From CAVVST01 sp963750995 (GTDB lineage: Bacteria > Acidobacteriota > Vicinamibacteria > Vicinamibacterales > UBA2999), in contig CAVVST010000002.1 in the NCBI GenBank assembly GCA_963750995.1, positions 992,001 through 1,056,000 of the forward strand: a DNA stretch of 64,000 bases, in the 5' to 3' direction. Made by a program: the position numbers and the translations under genes. Of this stretch, positions 1 through 9,044 are shown piece by piece. Within the stretch, counting starts at the first letter, position 1. Every line of letters begins with the position of its first letter. The notes below the pieces were generated by a model. It had not been told where the DNA came from and ran no database searches. It saw only the letters and a program-made list of their open reading frames with translations.

Positions 1-1096
1 GCTCGACGAACCGGTTCAGCGAGATCCGGCCGGACCGGACGCCGCCGTCGTATACCAGGCTCATACGGGTTTCGATTCCCGGCGCGCCGTTGGGGATCTT
101 GGAAAAATCCCCTTCCCCGAGAGTCTTCTGCTCTTTCATGCAGAAGGGGCAGTGATCGGTGGAGATCGCCTGCAGGTCGTTGAACGCCAGGCCGCGCCAC
201 AACCGGTCCTGCGTGTCCTTCGGACGAAGCGGCGGGCTCATCACGTATTTCGCCCCGTCGAAGCCGGGTTCCTCGTAGTTGTCGTACCAGAGAAACAGGT
301 ACTGCGGGCACGTCTCCGCATACGCCGGCAGGCCGCGGTCGCGTGCCTCGGTGACCATCTCCAGTGCCTCGGCGGCCGAGAGGTGGACGATGTAGATGGG
401 CACGCCGGCGATCTCGGCGAGCGCAATGGCTCGATGGGTGGCTTCGGCCTCCGCGCGGGCCGGCCGCGTCAGCGCGTGATACTTCGGCGCCGTCTTTCCT
501 TCGGCGAGCGCCTTCTTCACCAGGACGTCGATGACACCGCCGTTCTCCGCGTGCATGCAGATCGTCCCGCCGTTCTTCCCCGTCCGCAGCAGCGCCCGGA
601 AAATACTCGCGTCGTCGAGCATGAACACGCCCGGATAGGCCATGAACAGCTTGAACGATGTCACCCCCTGGCGGACCAGGGCGTCCATCTCCTGCTCCAC
701 CTGGTCGGTGAGCTCGGTGATGATCATGTGGAAGCCGTAGTCGATCGCGGCCTTCCCCTCCGCCTTCTTCATCCACGTTTCCCATGCATGGTGGAGCGTC
801 TGCCCGTGGTACTGGATGGCGAAATCGACGACCGTGGTGGTCCCGCCGTGAGCGGCGGCGATCGTGCCCGACTCGAAGTCGTCTGCCGACGTCGTGCCGC
901 CAAACGGCATGTCGAGGTGGGTGTGCACGTCGATGCCGCCCGGAAGCACGTATTTGCCCGCCGCATCGATCACGCGATCCGCGGGCATGGCCAGCGACGT
1001 CCCGATGGCGGCAATCTTCTCGCCATCCACGAACACGTCGCCAGTGTATTGATCGGTGGCGGTGACGATCGTTCCGCCCTTGACGAGCAGGCTCAT
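1..1096 (-). CDS. hydA: Dihydropyrimidinase / D-hydantoinase (3' part beyond window)
   Basis: Cyclic amidohydrolase that opens dihydrouracil, dihydrothymine or hydantoins to N-carbamoyl amino acids. The minus-strand frame starts at ATG 1096 and is open to base 1, so about 365 residues are present and the C-terminus lies outside. The N-terminus shows the family pattern: an LLVKGGTIVTATD strand, then the metal-binding GGIDVHTHLDMPFGGTTSAD segment with HTH, then GGTTTVVDFAI. The carbamylated-lysine and later His ligands also lie in this frame. The start overlaps the upstream beta-ureidopropionase stop as ATGA, so the two are probably translationally coupled. These enzymes perform consecutive steps of reductive pyrimidine degradation. 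Substrate preference (pyrimidine or hydantoin) cannot be read from the sequence. Confidence 0.93.
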   Translation of the reverse strand, partial: MSLLVKGGTIVTATDQYTGDVFVDGEKIAAIGTSLAMPADRVIDAAGKYVLPGGIDVHTHLDMPFGGTTSADDFESGTIAAAHGGTTTVVDFAIQYHGQTLHHAWETWMKKAEGKAAIDYGFHMIITELTDQVEQEMDALVRQGVTSFKLFMAYPGVFMLDDASIFRALLRTGKNGGTICMHAENGGVIDVLVKKALAEGKTAPKYHALTRPARAEAEATHRAIALAEIAGVPIYIVHLSAAEALEMVTEARDRGLPAYAETCPQYLFLWYDNYEEPGFDGAKYVMSPPLRPKDTQDRLWRGLAFNDLQAISTDHCPFCMKEQKTLGEGDFSKIPNGAPGIETRMSLVYDGGVRSGRISLNRFVE

Positions 1097-1965
1097 GGCC
1101 GCTGCTCCGCCATCGCCCCGTAACTGTCAGGACGCCGGTCGCGGTAGAACTGCCACACGCGCCTGACTTCCTCGATCATGTCGAGGTCCATTTCGGCGAC
1201 CACCAGTTCGGTCTTGTCCTCCGACCCCGTCGCCAGGAAGTTGCCGCGCGGATCGACGAAATAGGACGATCCGTAGAAGCGTCCGATCTTCCAGGGGGCT
1301 TCTTCACCGACGCGATTGCTGCACGCCATGAAATAGCCGTTCGCCACGGCATGAGCCGGCTGCTCGAGCTTCCAGAGGTACTGGGAAAGGCCCGCCACCG
1401 TCGCCGACGGGTTGAACACGATCTCGGCGCCGTTCAAGCCCAGAATCCGCGCGCCTTCCGGAAAGTGCCGGTCGTAGCAGATGTAGACGCCGATCGTCGC
1501 GAATCGCGTCCTGAAGACCGGGTAGCCAAGGTTCCCCGGTTTGAAGAAGTACTTCTCCCAGAAACCCGACGTATGCGGAATGTGGTTCTTGCGGTACTTC
1601 CCGAGATAGGTGCCGTCGGAGTCGTACACCGCCGCGGTGTTGTAGTAGACGCCGGCCTGCTCGCGCTCGTAGACCGGGACCACGATCGCCATCTGGTACT
1701 TTTTCGCGTGCTGCGCCATCAACTCGGTGGTCGGCCCGGGCACCGGCTCGGCGATGTCGTACCAGTGCGCATCCTGCGACGGACAGAAATACGGTCCGTT
1801 GAACACTTCCTGCAGCCCGAGGATCTGGACGCCACGACGGCCGGCTTCTTCGACCAGCGGCAGGTGTACGTCGATGGCGGCCTGGCGAATCTTGTCGATC
1901 GGTGTCGAAGGATCGGTCAGAGGGACGGCGGCCTGGATCAGGCCGCCGACGACGCGTCGTGGCAT
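1093..1965 (-). CDS. Beta-ureidopropionase / N-carbamoyl amidase, nitrilase superfamily
   Basis: Carbon-nitrogen hydrolase of 290 residues, the usual family length. It would hydrolyse N-carbamoyl-beta-alanine or N-carbamoyl-beta-aminoisobutyrate to the beta-amino acid, CO2 and ammonia. The nitrilase triad is visible: Glu53 in LQEVF, Lys126 in KYRKNHIP and Cys163 in YICYDRHFPE. The frame is uninterrupted. Its stop overlaps the dihydropyrimidinase start by four bases, so the genes are coupled and the order matches the pathway. An MmgE/PrpD gene lies directly upstream. Other N-carbamoyl-amino-acid amidases share this fold, so the exact substrate is inferred from context. Confidence 0.92.
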   Translation of the reverse strand: MPRRVVGGLIQAAVPLTDPSTPIDKIRQAAIDVHLPLVEEAGRRGVQILGLQEVFNGPYFCPSQDAHWYDIAEPVPGPTTELMAQHAKKYQMAIVVPVYEREQAGVYYNTAAVYDSDGTYLGKYRKNHIPHTSGFWEKYFFKPGNLGYPVFRTRFATIGVYICYDRHFPEGARILGLNGAEIVFNPSATVAGLSQYLWKLEQPAHAVANGYFMACSNRVGEEAPWKIGRFYGSSYFVDPRGNFLATGSEDKTELVVAEMDLDMIEEVRRVWQFYRDRRPDSYGAMAEQRP

Positions 1966-1983
1966 GGGGTTCTCCGCTGCGGC

Positions 1984-3471
1984 CTACGCAGTCATGAGAC
2001 GAATCAGATCGCGAATGTTGCCCAGCGTCTCCATCTCGTTGACGGTCTGAATGACGCGCGCCGTGCGATCGCGTCCGAGCACGGGCTCGATCAGGCCGCG
2101 GGCCTTCTCGTTGACGCCGTTTGTGTCGAGCGGATTCTCCTTGGTGCCGGGCGGATAGCGCGTGAAGTGCGTGACCGTTCGTCCGTCGCGGAGAGTCACC
2201 TCGACCCGCCCGCTTCGTGGTGCATCCGGATCCATCAGCGCGCGATCGGCCACGAGCTCCACTCGTTCCTTCACGGCGAGCACCTGCGGGTCCTTCATGC
2301 GCGCCTGCGAATGGCTGTCCTCGAACGAAATCGTGCCATCCAGGAGGCCGACGGCCAGGACGTACTGCAGATTCACGTCCGGCATCGCGCGGTTGCTGAC
2401 AATGAGCGCACCGTCTTCCGGCAGGCGTGCGACGATGCGCGCTACGTTGGCGGGAGTAAGACCATGCTCGCGCCGCAGCGCGAGCAGCGCGTCGAGCGGT
2501 GCCTGGATGGGATAACCCACGGAAAACGTCTTGATCGCGGTCTCGGTGACGTAGAAACGGCGGCCGAGGTCCGCCACCATCTCTTCCGGCTTCGGCTCGG
2601 TGGAGAGCGCCTCGATCATGTTGTGTTCGCCGTCGAGCACGTCGGCGACGCCGGTGAATCCACTCTGCACCATCAGCGCCGCGCTGACGCCGTTCCGCGC
2701 GCCCATACCGGCAAAATCGAACGCCTTCTCGATGTGTTCCGTATCCCGCGTCCAGCTCCACAGGCCCGATACCTGTTGCGCGGCATACGAGAGGGCGTAA
2801 CGCATCCCGCGCTCGTCCAGCCGCGCCAGCGAGGCGGCCGCGGCCGCCGCCCCGAACGTGCTGCTCGTGCCTTCGGCGCTGCGATGGGTACCACGCACGT
2901 GGTCGGGACCGAGCGCCATCAGGAAGCGGCAGCACAGGTCGTAGCCGAGCACGACTGCCCTGAGCACCTCGGTGCCCGGCCGGCCCTCGCGCTCGCCGAC
3001 GGCAAACGCGGCAGGCACCACCGCGCAGCCCGGGTGCGCTTTCGTGACAGGCTCGAAGTCGTCGGTCTCGTCGGCATGCGCGAACATGGCGTTGGCGAGC
3101 GCCGCGTTCACCGCCGACGTCCGCATGTTCGTGGTCAGGACGGAGGCTTCTTCCTTTCCGCCCTGCGTCTGGACATAGCGGATCGCCGCTTCGCCCGGCG
3201 TGAGATGCGAACCGGAGATCATGGCGCCAATCGTGTCCAGGATGCGGTGCTTGGCTTCCCGGGTCACGTCGGCCGGCAGCGCGCGGTCGCGTGATTCGAC
3301 CATGTAGCGCGCCAGCCGCGCGGTCACGTCGCCGCTGCCTTGACGCGCCGAAGCCGAAGGCGGAGCCTGGCTCGCCGAAGCTGAAGGCGACGGCAGAGCC
3401 GCGGCAATCAATCCGCCCGCACCCTGCAGGAGCCGCCGGCGGGTCGGGAATGTGTGGTCGCCCTTGGTCAT
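1984..3471 (-). CDS. MmgE/PrpD family protein with Tat-type signal
   Basis: A 495-residue member of the 2-methylcitrate dehydratase-like MmgE/PrpD superfamily. The helical family core is seen in the segments DTIGAMISGSHLTPGEAA and AMFAHADETDDFEPVTKAHPG. I start it at 3471 because AGGAG precedes that ATG by a good spacing and the resulting N-terminus has a twin-arginine pattern (TRRRLLQGAGG) before an alanine-rich hydrophobic stretch. An upstream in-frame start would add 18 residues but bury the signal. Characterised PrpD proteins are cytoplasmic, so an exported copy is odd. It sits upstream of the pyrimidine-degrading hydrolases. True substrate unknown; a 2-methylcitrate role would fit propionyl-CoA produced from thymine but is only inference. 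Confidence 0.85.
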   Translation of the reverse strand: MTKGDHTFPTRRRLLQGAGGLIAAALPSPSASASQAPPSASARQGSGDVTARLARYMVESRDRALPADVTREAKHRILDTIGAMISGSHLTPGEAAIRYVQTQGGKEEASVLTTNMRTSAVNAALANAMFAHADETDDFEPVTKAHPGCAVVPAAFAVGEREGRPGTEVLRAVVLGYDLCCRFLMALGPDHVRGTHRSAEGTSSTFGAAAAAASLARLDERGMRYALSYAAQQVSGLWSWTRDTEHIEKAFDFAGMGARNGVSAALMVQSGFTGVADVLDGEHNMIEALSTEPKPEEMVADLGRRFYVTETAIKTFSVGYPIQAPLDALLALRREHGLTPANVARIVARLPEDGALIVSNRAMPDVNLQYVLAVGLLDGTISFEDSHSQARMKDPQVLAVKERVELVADRALMDPDAPRSGRVEVTLRDGRTVTHFTRYPPGTKENPLDTNGVNEKARGLIEPVLGRDRTARVIQTVNEMETLGNIRDLIRLMTA

Positions 3472-3487
3472 CTCAGGCTCTCCTCGG

Positions 3488-4198
3488 TTACATTGCAGAC
3501 GCTTCGATGATTGACACTCCGGCAAGCGTGGGAATCTCGCGCTCCAGCGAGAACCCGCAACGGTCGAGAAGCGCCGTGTATTCGGCCAACGTCCGCTGGC
3601 GTCCGCCGATGCTCAGCATGACGACGTCCAGCGTCTTGGGCCAATTGGGTCCAGGGTCGTCCGGCAGAATGGCTTCGATGAGCAGGAGCCTGGCGTGCGG
3701 CGGAGCGGCTCGACGTATCGCTCCCAGGATCTCCGCCGAGTGCTCGTCGTCCCAATCGTGAATGACCTCCATGATCAGGTAGGCATCCGCAACCGGGAGC
3801 GCATCCTTGAAGAAGTCGCCCGGCCGCAGCCCGAGGCGGCTGGAGGCGATGCTGGCGACCTCCTCGAGCACGGGAGGCTGGTCGAACAGGATGCCGGAGG
3901 CGCGCGACGCCGACGCCAGCACCGCCTGCGCGTGATCGGTGCGCAGCAGTTGCGAGGCTGGCGTGTGCGAGATCGTCCCGTCCGGGTACCGAGGACTCCG
4001 TACGCCGACAGGAGTCGCAGCAGCCTGTCCAGTGCCGCAGGATCGGCACCGATGTCGGTGGCGAGGGCGCTGGACAGGCGCGGAGCCGCGTCGAGCGCGT
4101 CCGCCACGCCAAGATTGGCGGCCGCGTGGAGGCACCGCGCGACGTCAGTACCCCGCCGAGAGCTGCAACAGCCGTTCGACGGGATTTGCGTCAGGCAT
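3488..4198 (-). pseudogene. SAM-dependent O-methyltransferase, frame broken twice
   Basis: Fragments in three frames join into one class I O-methyltransferase of the plant/hydroxyneurosporene type. The start ATG at 4198 begins MPDANPVERLLQLSAG. A frame change near 4155 leads into a winged-helix dimerisation segment (HAAANLGVADALDAAP, then LDRLLRLLSAYGVL). A second change near 3990 leads into the catalytic part with DAYLIMEVIHDWDDEHS and LLLIEAILPDD, ending at the TAA at 3488. All conserved blocks are present in order, so two single-base errors in the assembly explain it as well as true decay. It lies 16 bases upstream of the MmgE/PrpD start in the same direction. Confidence 0.75.
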
Positions 4199-4226
4199 TA
4201 TGTAACCGTGCTGGGCGATGGTGTCG

Positions 4227-4637
4227 TTACGGCTTGGGAATGTCGACGGCAATCCAGACTGCGGGCACGTTGCCGGTGTTTTCGCCCCAGTGGGTCGTTG
4301 CGCGCCCTTCGGCAAAGCCCTCGCCCGGATTGGCGACGACGTCCGGCTTGCCTTCCTGGTGATACGTCATCTGGCCCTGGAGCATGTAGGTGACGGCGGG
4401 CCGATCAACGTGGTTGTGGAGCGCGAGGGCGCCCCCCGGCTGCACGGTGATCTTCCGCATGCGCAGCGGACGCCCCTTGCCCGAGTCGAGCTCCCCTGTC
4501 AGGTCGAGCGAGCGCAGCGCTTCGTCGCTCTGACCGACGTTCGCGCCCGGTGGCTGCCGGCGCTGACCCGCGGCGTACCCTGAAGCAAAGACGATCGCTA
4601 CCGCAACGATGCCGAACGTTATCCGGTTACGAGACAT
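4227..4637 (-). CDS. Exported cupin-domain protein
   Basis: Small protein of 136 residues. An N-terminal signal peptide (RITFGIVAVAIVFASGYAAG) is followed by a single cupin barrel. The metal-binding half is visible as LALHNHVDRPAVTYMLQGQ, and the second half as GEGFAEGRATTHWGENTG. It lies between the aldehyde dehydrogenase and the broken O-methyltransferase on the same strand. Cupins of this size can be isomerases, dioxygenases or sensors, so no specific reaction is assigned. A second exported cupin lies at 20335-20937. Confidence 0.8.
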   Translation of the reverse strand: MSRNRITFGIVAVAIVFASGYAAGQRRQPPGANVGQSDEALRSLDLTGELDSGKGRPLRMRKITVQPGGALALHNHVDRPAVTYMLQGQMTYHQEGKPDVVANPGEGFAEGRATTHWGENTGNVPAVWIAVDIPKP

Positions 4638-4652
4638 GACTCTCCTCTCCAG

Positions 4653-6099
4653 TTAGAACCACCTGCTGATGGTGACCTTCTTGTCGGTGTAGAACTCGAA
4701 CGCGTCGCGGCCGTGCACCTTGAGGTCGCCGAAGAAGCTGTCGCGTGCGCCGCCGAACGGGAAATACGCCATCGGTGCGGCGACCCCGATGTTGACGCCC
4801 ACCATCGACGCCGTGGCGCGATGGGCGAACTCGCGGGCTGCCTTGCCGCTCGCGGTGAAGATCGACGTCGCGTTCGCATTCGGATGCGCGTCCATGATGC
4901 GGAACGCTTCGTCCAGGTCCTTCACGGGCGCGACGGTCGCGACCGGTCCGAAGATTTCCTCGCGTCCGATCGCCATCGACGGTGAGACCTCGTCGAACAC
5001 CGACGGGCCGACGAAAAACCCTTCTGACGGCAGCGTGCGGCGTCTTCCGTCGGCGACGAGCTTCGCACCCTCGCTGACGCCACGGTCCACGTATCCGAGT
5101 ACACGCTCCCTGTGGCGCGCGGTGATGACCGGTCCCATGTCCACGCCCGGTTCCATCCCGTTGCCGACCTTCAGCGACTCCGCCGCGGCAACCATCCGGT
5201 CTCGTACGTCGCGATGAGAAGAGCCCACCGGCACGAGTACGCTGCCGGCAAGACAACGCTCGCCCGCGCATCCGTAGAACGACTCGGTGATGATCGGGAT
5301 CGCGCGGTCGAGATCCGCATCCGGCATGACGACGATGAAATTCTTGGCGCCGCCAAGGGCCTGCACCCGCTTGCCGGTGTGCGTGGCGCGCTGATAAACC
5401 AGCTTCGCAATCGCCGTGGAGCCGACGAACGAGACGGCGCGGACGCCGGGGTGATCGCAGATCGCTTCCGCGACCTCCTTGCCGCCGTTGACGAGGTTGA
5501 CCACGCCGGGCGGCAGGCCGCACGACTCCAGCAGCTCGAACATCCGCTTCTGCGACAGCGGCACCTGCTCCGACGGTTTCAGCACGAACGTGTTGCCGCA
5601 GACAACGGCAAACGGCAGGAACCAGAGCGGCACCATCGCCGGGAAATTGAACGGCGCGATCGCCGCGCAGACCCCGATCGGCTGGCGCATCACGGTGCAG
5701 TCGATGCTCGGGGCGATGTTCTCGAGGCCATACCCCATCAGCATCGAGGGCGCGCCGCACGCCACCTCCACGCACTCGATCGCGCGCCGGACGCTGCCGC
5801 GCGACTCGTCGAGCGTCTTGCCGTGCTCGGTCGTCACCAGCCGGGCGAGCTCGTCGAAGTGCTCCTCCAGCTTTGCCTTGAATGCGAACATCGTCCGGGC
5901 GCGGACGACGGGCGGCGTTTCACTCCAGGCAGGGAACGCACCGGCGGCGGCGCGAACCGCGCGATCGACGTCCTGCCCGCTCGAGAGCGGCGTCCGGGCG
6001 ATCACCGCTGCCGGTGGCCGGATTGAACACGTCCACATGCGCGGTGGCGGTCGCCGGCGTCCATCGCCCGCCAATGAAGTTCGGGAGCAGCTCGGGCAT
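4653..6099 (-). CDS. mmsA: Methylmalonate-semialdehyde dehydrogenase (CoA-acylating), one frameshift
   Basis: CoA-dependent aldehyde dehydrogenase converting malonate or methylmalonate semialdehyde to acetyl- or propionyl-CoA, the last step of uracil and thymine (and valine) breakdown. The catalytic cysteine motif GCAGERCLAGS is present. The family-specific ALGGAKNFIVVMPDAD replaces the ELGGK motif of ordinary aldehyde dehydrogenases, which supports MmsA over a generic assignment. The N-terminus (MPELLPNFIGGRWTPA up to VDVFNPATG) is in another frame from the rest (VIARTPLSSGQDVDRAV), so one base is lost or gained near 6012. The start at 6099 is supported by a TGATG overlap with the preceding gene. 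The frame break is probably a sequencing error. Confidence 0.88.
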
Positions 6100-6740
6100 C
6101 AGCGGCCCATTATAGGTGCCGCGTGGCCGGGTCGTCCCGCAAGGACAAGCCAGGCCGCGAGTGTCGCGGCTTTCTGCTCGGCGCGCCACGGACCGCCAAC
6201 GTCTCGACCGAGCGCGGTGACGCTGTTGCGAAGCTTCTGTTCCGGCTGCTTCAGGATGCCGGCGGCCAGCGCGTGAAGATCGCGATCGCGCCAGACGGCG
6301 CACGGCAGTCCGCTGCGGGTCGCGGCATCCTGCACCACGCCGCGGAACAGCTGGCCTTCGAGCGCGTGAATGCGAATGTGATCGTTGGCGATCCGCTCCG
6401 GATCGATCACGCTCCCCACAACCAGTCCAGCGCCCCGGAGGGGATGTCCGGCTCCCTGGTAGTCCCGAATCGCCGCCGTGACAGAGCGCCTGCCGAATCG
6501 TTTCACCCCGGCCACGAGTCGCGTGAGTTCGAGGCCGCCCGCTCGTGCGGTGCCGAAACCAGCGTGGTAGGGCTGCCGGGATTCGCGGATCGCCGGATCG
6601 CTCAGGTCAACCGTGCGGCTATCCACGACGCGCGGCGAATCTGCCGGACCGCAAAGGAGCACCACACTCGCCCAGCCGGACTTCACGGTGACTCCGATTG
6701 CGGCCGCGGCGCTGCGGCTCCCCTGGCCCTTCTTGCTCAT
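6099..6740 (-). CDS. Conserved hypothetical protein
   Basis: A 213-residue soluble protein that I do not recognise. The N-terminus (AAIGVTVKSGWASVVLL then SRTVDLSDP) looks like the opening strands of an RNase H-like fold, but no catalytic set can be defended. There is no signal peptide. It is sandwiched by overlaps: its start shares ATGA with the YceI gene upstream and its stop shares TGATG with mmsA downstream. The three genes are therefore probably one transcriptional unit. Function unknown. Confidence 0.7.
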   Translation of the reverse strand: MSKKGQGSRSAAAAIGVTVKSGWASVVLLCGPADSPRVVDSRTVDLSDPAIRESRQPYHAGFGTARAGGLELTRLVAGVKRFGRRSVTAAIRDYQGAGHPLRGAGLVVGSVIDPERIANDHIRIHALEGQLFRGVVQDAATRSGLPCAVWRDRDLHALAAGILKQPEQKLRNSVTALGRDVGGPWRAEQKAATLAAWLVLAGRPGHAAPIMGR

Positions 6741-7327
6741 TGCCGCGGGATCACGTCGAACTCGACTTTCAGCTCGTCCCGGACTTTAACGGTGCCACCA
6801 ACGATGCTGATCGGTTCAATGCCGAAGTCCCGCTGTCGTAGAACCGCCGTCCCTCGATACCGTCCATCCCGCTGCGTGACCGGGAAAGTAAGCGCTCGTG
6901 TCACACCGTGAATCGTAAGGCGGCCGGTCACGTTCCATCGATCGGTGCCAGCGGGCTCGATCGACGTCGAGACGAACTCGATGATGGGATACGCGGTGCT
7001 GTCGAGGACTTCGGGACCGAGCATGCGCGTTTGGACTTCGGCCCGCTTGTCACTGCTCAAGCCGGGATCGAGGACCTTGAGATTCGCCGAGCGCACGCTG
7101 ACCTCGATGCTGAGCGGCGCATCGGCGGAAATCATTCCACCGGCCAGCGGCGCTTGAATGACGTGATCGTCGGCAAGAGCGGAGAACAGTCCCGACTTGT
7201 AGACGAAGACCGTCAGCGTCGAACGCTCAACGTCGATTGGACGGGTTTCGGCTCGAAGCGGTGCAGATGCGGCACACATACAGAGCGCCAGTGCAACTGA
7301 CGACGACCTGAGAGCTACGCGAACCAT
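6737..7327 (-). CDS. YceI family periplasmic lipid-binding protein
   Basis: YceI-like lipocalin-type barrel that binds polyisoprenoid or similar amphiphiles in the periplasm. The 196-residue form starts at ATG 7327, which begins a clean signal peptide (VALRSSSVALALCMCAASAPLRAE). Longer upstream starts would bury it. Family features are the DVERSTLTVFVYKSGLFSAL opening, the LDSTAYPIIEFVST core and TGRLTIHGVTRALTFPV near the C-terminus. Its stop overlaps the next gene as ATGA. Confidence 0.88.
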   Translation of the reverse strand: MVRVALRSSSVALALCMCAASAPLRAETRPIDVERSTLTVFVYKSGLFSALADDHVIQAPLAGGMISADAPLSIEVSVRSANLKVLDPGLSSDKRAEVQTRMLGPEVLDSTAYPIIEFVSTSIEPAGTDRWNVTGRLTIHGVTRALTFPVTQRDGRYRGTAVLRQRDFGIEPISIVGGTVKVRDELKVEFDVIPRQ

Positions 7328-7338
7328 GTTCTCCTCAC

Positions 7339-8160
7339 TCACGCGCCGGTTCGACGACCGCCGACGATGAAATGCGTAGTGTTGCGGAAGTGACGCGGGC
7401 CATCGCCGTCCGACCACATGAGGTCTCGTACCGCCGCTCTGGCTGCATCACGGCGTTCGGGTGCGAGGGCGGCCGCCGTGACACCTGCCCAGACGGCCCA
7501 CGCGGACTCGAAGTCCTCGAAATCGAAGCCGAGCACCTCGGTTTCGACACGTGAGTCGATGCCCACCGACGCCAACTGGCTCACGAACAGTCCAGTGTCC
7601 GCCAGGGCGCCGGGGCCGACGCCGGGAACCGGTGGCGCAGGCGCAAAGCTGCCCGCAGTCTGCTGGAACCGGACGAGGTCACAGTGCGCTGGTCCCGCCC
7701 AGACCGCCGCAACAAACCGGCCGCCGGGGCGCAGCACCCGCGCGATCTCGCCCGCGGCCGCCGCGCGGTCGATGACATACATCAGGCTGAGTGACGCCAG
7801 CAGGACGTCGCAGCTGGACGCATCAGCAGGAATCGCCTCAGCGCGACCTTCACGGAACGTGACGTTCCGGAGACCAATGGCATCCGCTCGTTGCCGGGCC
7901 AGCGTAAGCATCTCCCGGCTGATGTCCACACCGCTGACGTTCCCAGCTGCGCCGACGAACGAAGCTGCCCGAATGGCCGCAGCCCCTGTTCCCGTTCCAA
8001 GGTCAAGGACCTGATCCCCCGGCTGGAGCCTGGCTCGCTGCACGACGCCCTCGACCACCGGGGCGAAACACCGATCGATCTCGCACTCGTACGGCTGCGC
8101 CATGCGATCCCACACGCCGACCTGCCAGGCGAATCCTTCGTCCTCGGCGCGTGATGGCAT
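7339..8160 (-). CDS. Class I SAM-dependent methyltransferase
   Basis: A 273-residue UbiE/Methyltransf_11-type enzyme. The SAM-binding glycine motif is at VLDLGTGTGAAAIRA, followed by an acidic residue after GNVSGVDIS. Motif II/III regions read GRAEAIPADASSCDVLLASLSLMYV and VLRPGGRFVAAVW. The opening (FAWQVGVWDRMAQPYECEID) resembles small-molecule methyltransferases. It lies just upstream of the YceI gene on the same strand with about 11 bases between them. Substrate unknown. Confidence 0.87.
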   Translation of the reverse strand: MPSRAEDEGFAWQVGVWDRMAQPYECEIDRCFAPVVEGVVQRARLQPGDQVLDLGTGTGAAAIRAASFVGAAGNVSGVDISREMLTLARQRADAIGLRNVTFREGRAEAIPADASSCDVLLASLSLMYVIDRAAAAGEIARVLRPGGRFVAAVWAGPAHCDLVRFQQTAGSFAPAPPVPGVGPGALADTGLFVSQLASVGIDSRVETEVLGFDFEDFESAWAVWAGVTAAALAPERRDAARAAVRDLMWSDGDGPRHFRNTTHFIVGGRRTGA

Positions 8161-8183
8161 CTGGATCCTCTCCGACAGCCGGG

Positions 8184-8979
8184 TTACGGACGACGCTCTA
8201 ATGTGATCTCAAACAGCCTTGGCCACAGCTTGCCCGTGACGAACAAACGGTTCCGCGCCTCGTCAAAGGCGATCCCGTTGAGAACCGCTTCGGCCTCGAG
8301 TTGGTACGTCCTGGGCAGCAGCCCCTTCAGATCAATCCAGCCGACGACTCGGCCGGATGCCGGTGAGATTCGGGCGATGCGATCCGTGTGCCACACGTTG
8401 GCGTAGATCTCGCCGCGAACGTATTCCAACTCGTTGAGATCCTTGATTGACACGCTGCCGTCTCTCACTGACACGCGCCCCTGCTCGCGGAAGGAAACGG
8501 GGTCCAGAAACCGCAGGGAATCGCTGCCGTCGCTCATGATCAGCCGCGTCCGGTCATGCGTCAGACCCCACCCCTCACCCGTGTACCGGAACGTCGTCTG
8601 CGGAGTGAGACTCGAGAGGTCGTACACAAATCCGATGTTCGATTGCCACGTGAGCTGGATCAGCCGGCGGTTCCACTCGGTCAGTCCTTCGGCAAAGTAC
8701 TGAGACGCGACGCGGTACTGCTGAACAACCTCGCCGGTCTCCAGCCTGACTTTTCGGACCGTCGATTGGCCGTTGCGGCCGGTGCTTTCGAACAGGAACC
8801 CATCCAGATAGATCAGGCCCTGGGTATAGGCCTGCGGATCGTGCGGGTACGCAGTTGACAACGCGGTAGCCGTATACGGGCATTCGACCCTGAGCGGCCG
8901 AGGGTCCGGATGCCAGAAGCCAGAAGGCCACTGAAACCCAGAAGATGCCGAGGCAGCCGACGCTGGCCTTGATCATCAA
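8184..8979 (-). CDS. Glutaminyl-peptide cyclotransferase (plant/bacterial type), one frameshift
   Basis: Five-bladed propeller glutaminyl cyclase that turns N-terminal Gln into pyroglutamate on exported peptides. The main frame shows STAYPHDPQAYTQGLIYLDG, FAEGLTEWNRRLIQLTW, LNELEYVRGEIYANVWHTD and LEAEAVLNGIAFD, all diagnostic for the family. The N-terminal signal (MIKASVGCLGIFWVSVAFWLLASGP) and the strand PVYGYRVVN are in another frame, so one base is gained or lost near 8858. A start at 8979 or 8976 restores a secreted protein of normal length, near 264 residues. The break is probably a sequence error. Confidence 0.85.
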
Positions 8980-9044
8980 TTCGTCACCGATGCACCGGGG
9001 TAGATATACCGTTCCATGCGAAACAATCTACCAGTCAGCGCTCA

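Noticed and set aside
1351..3294. 647-codon plus-strand frame opposite the nitrilase and MmgE/PrpD genes
   Set aside because: Arg- and His-rich antisense shadow of two good genes.
3488..4198. Programmed frameshifting in the O-methyltransferase
   Set aside because: No slippery site or downstream structure is evident and similar breaks occur in many unrelated genes here, so errors are simpler.
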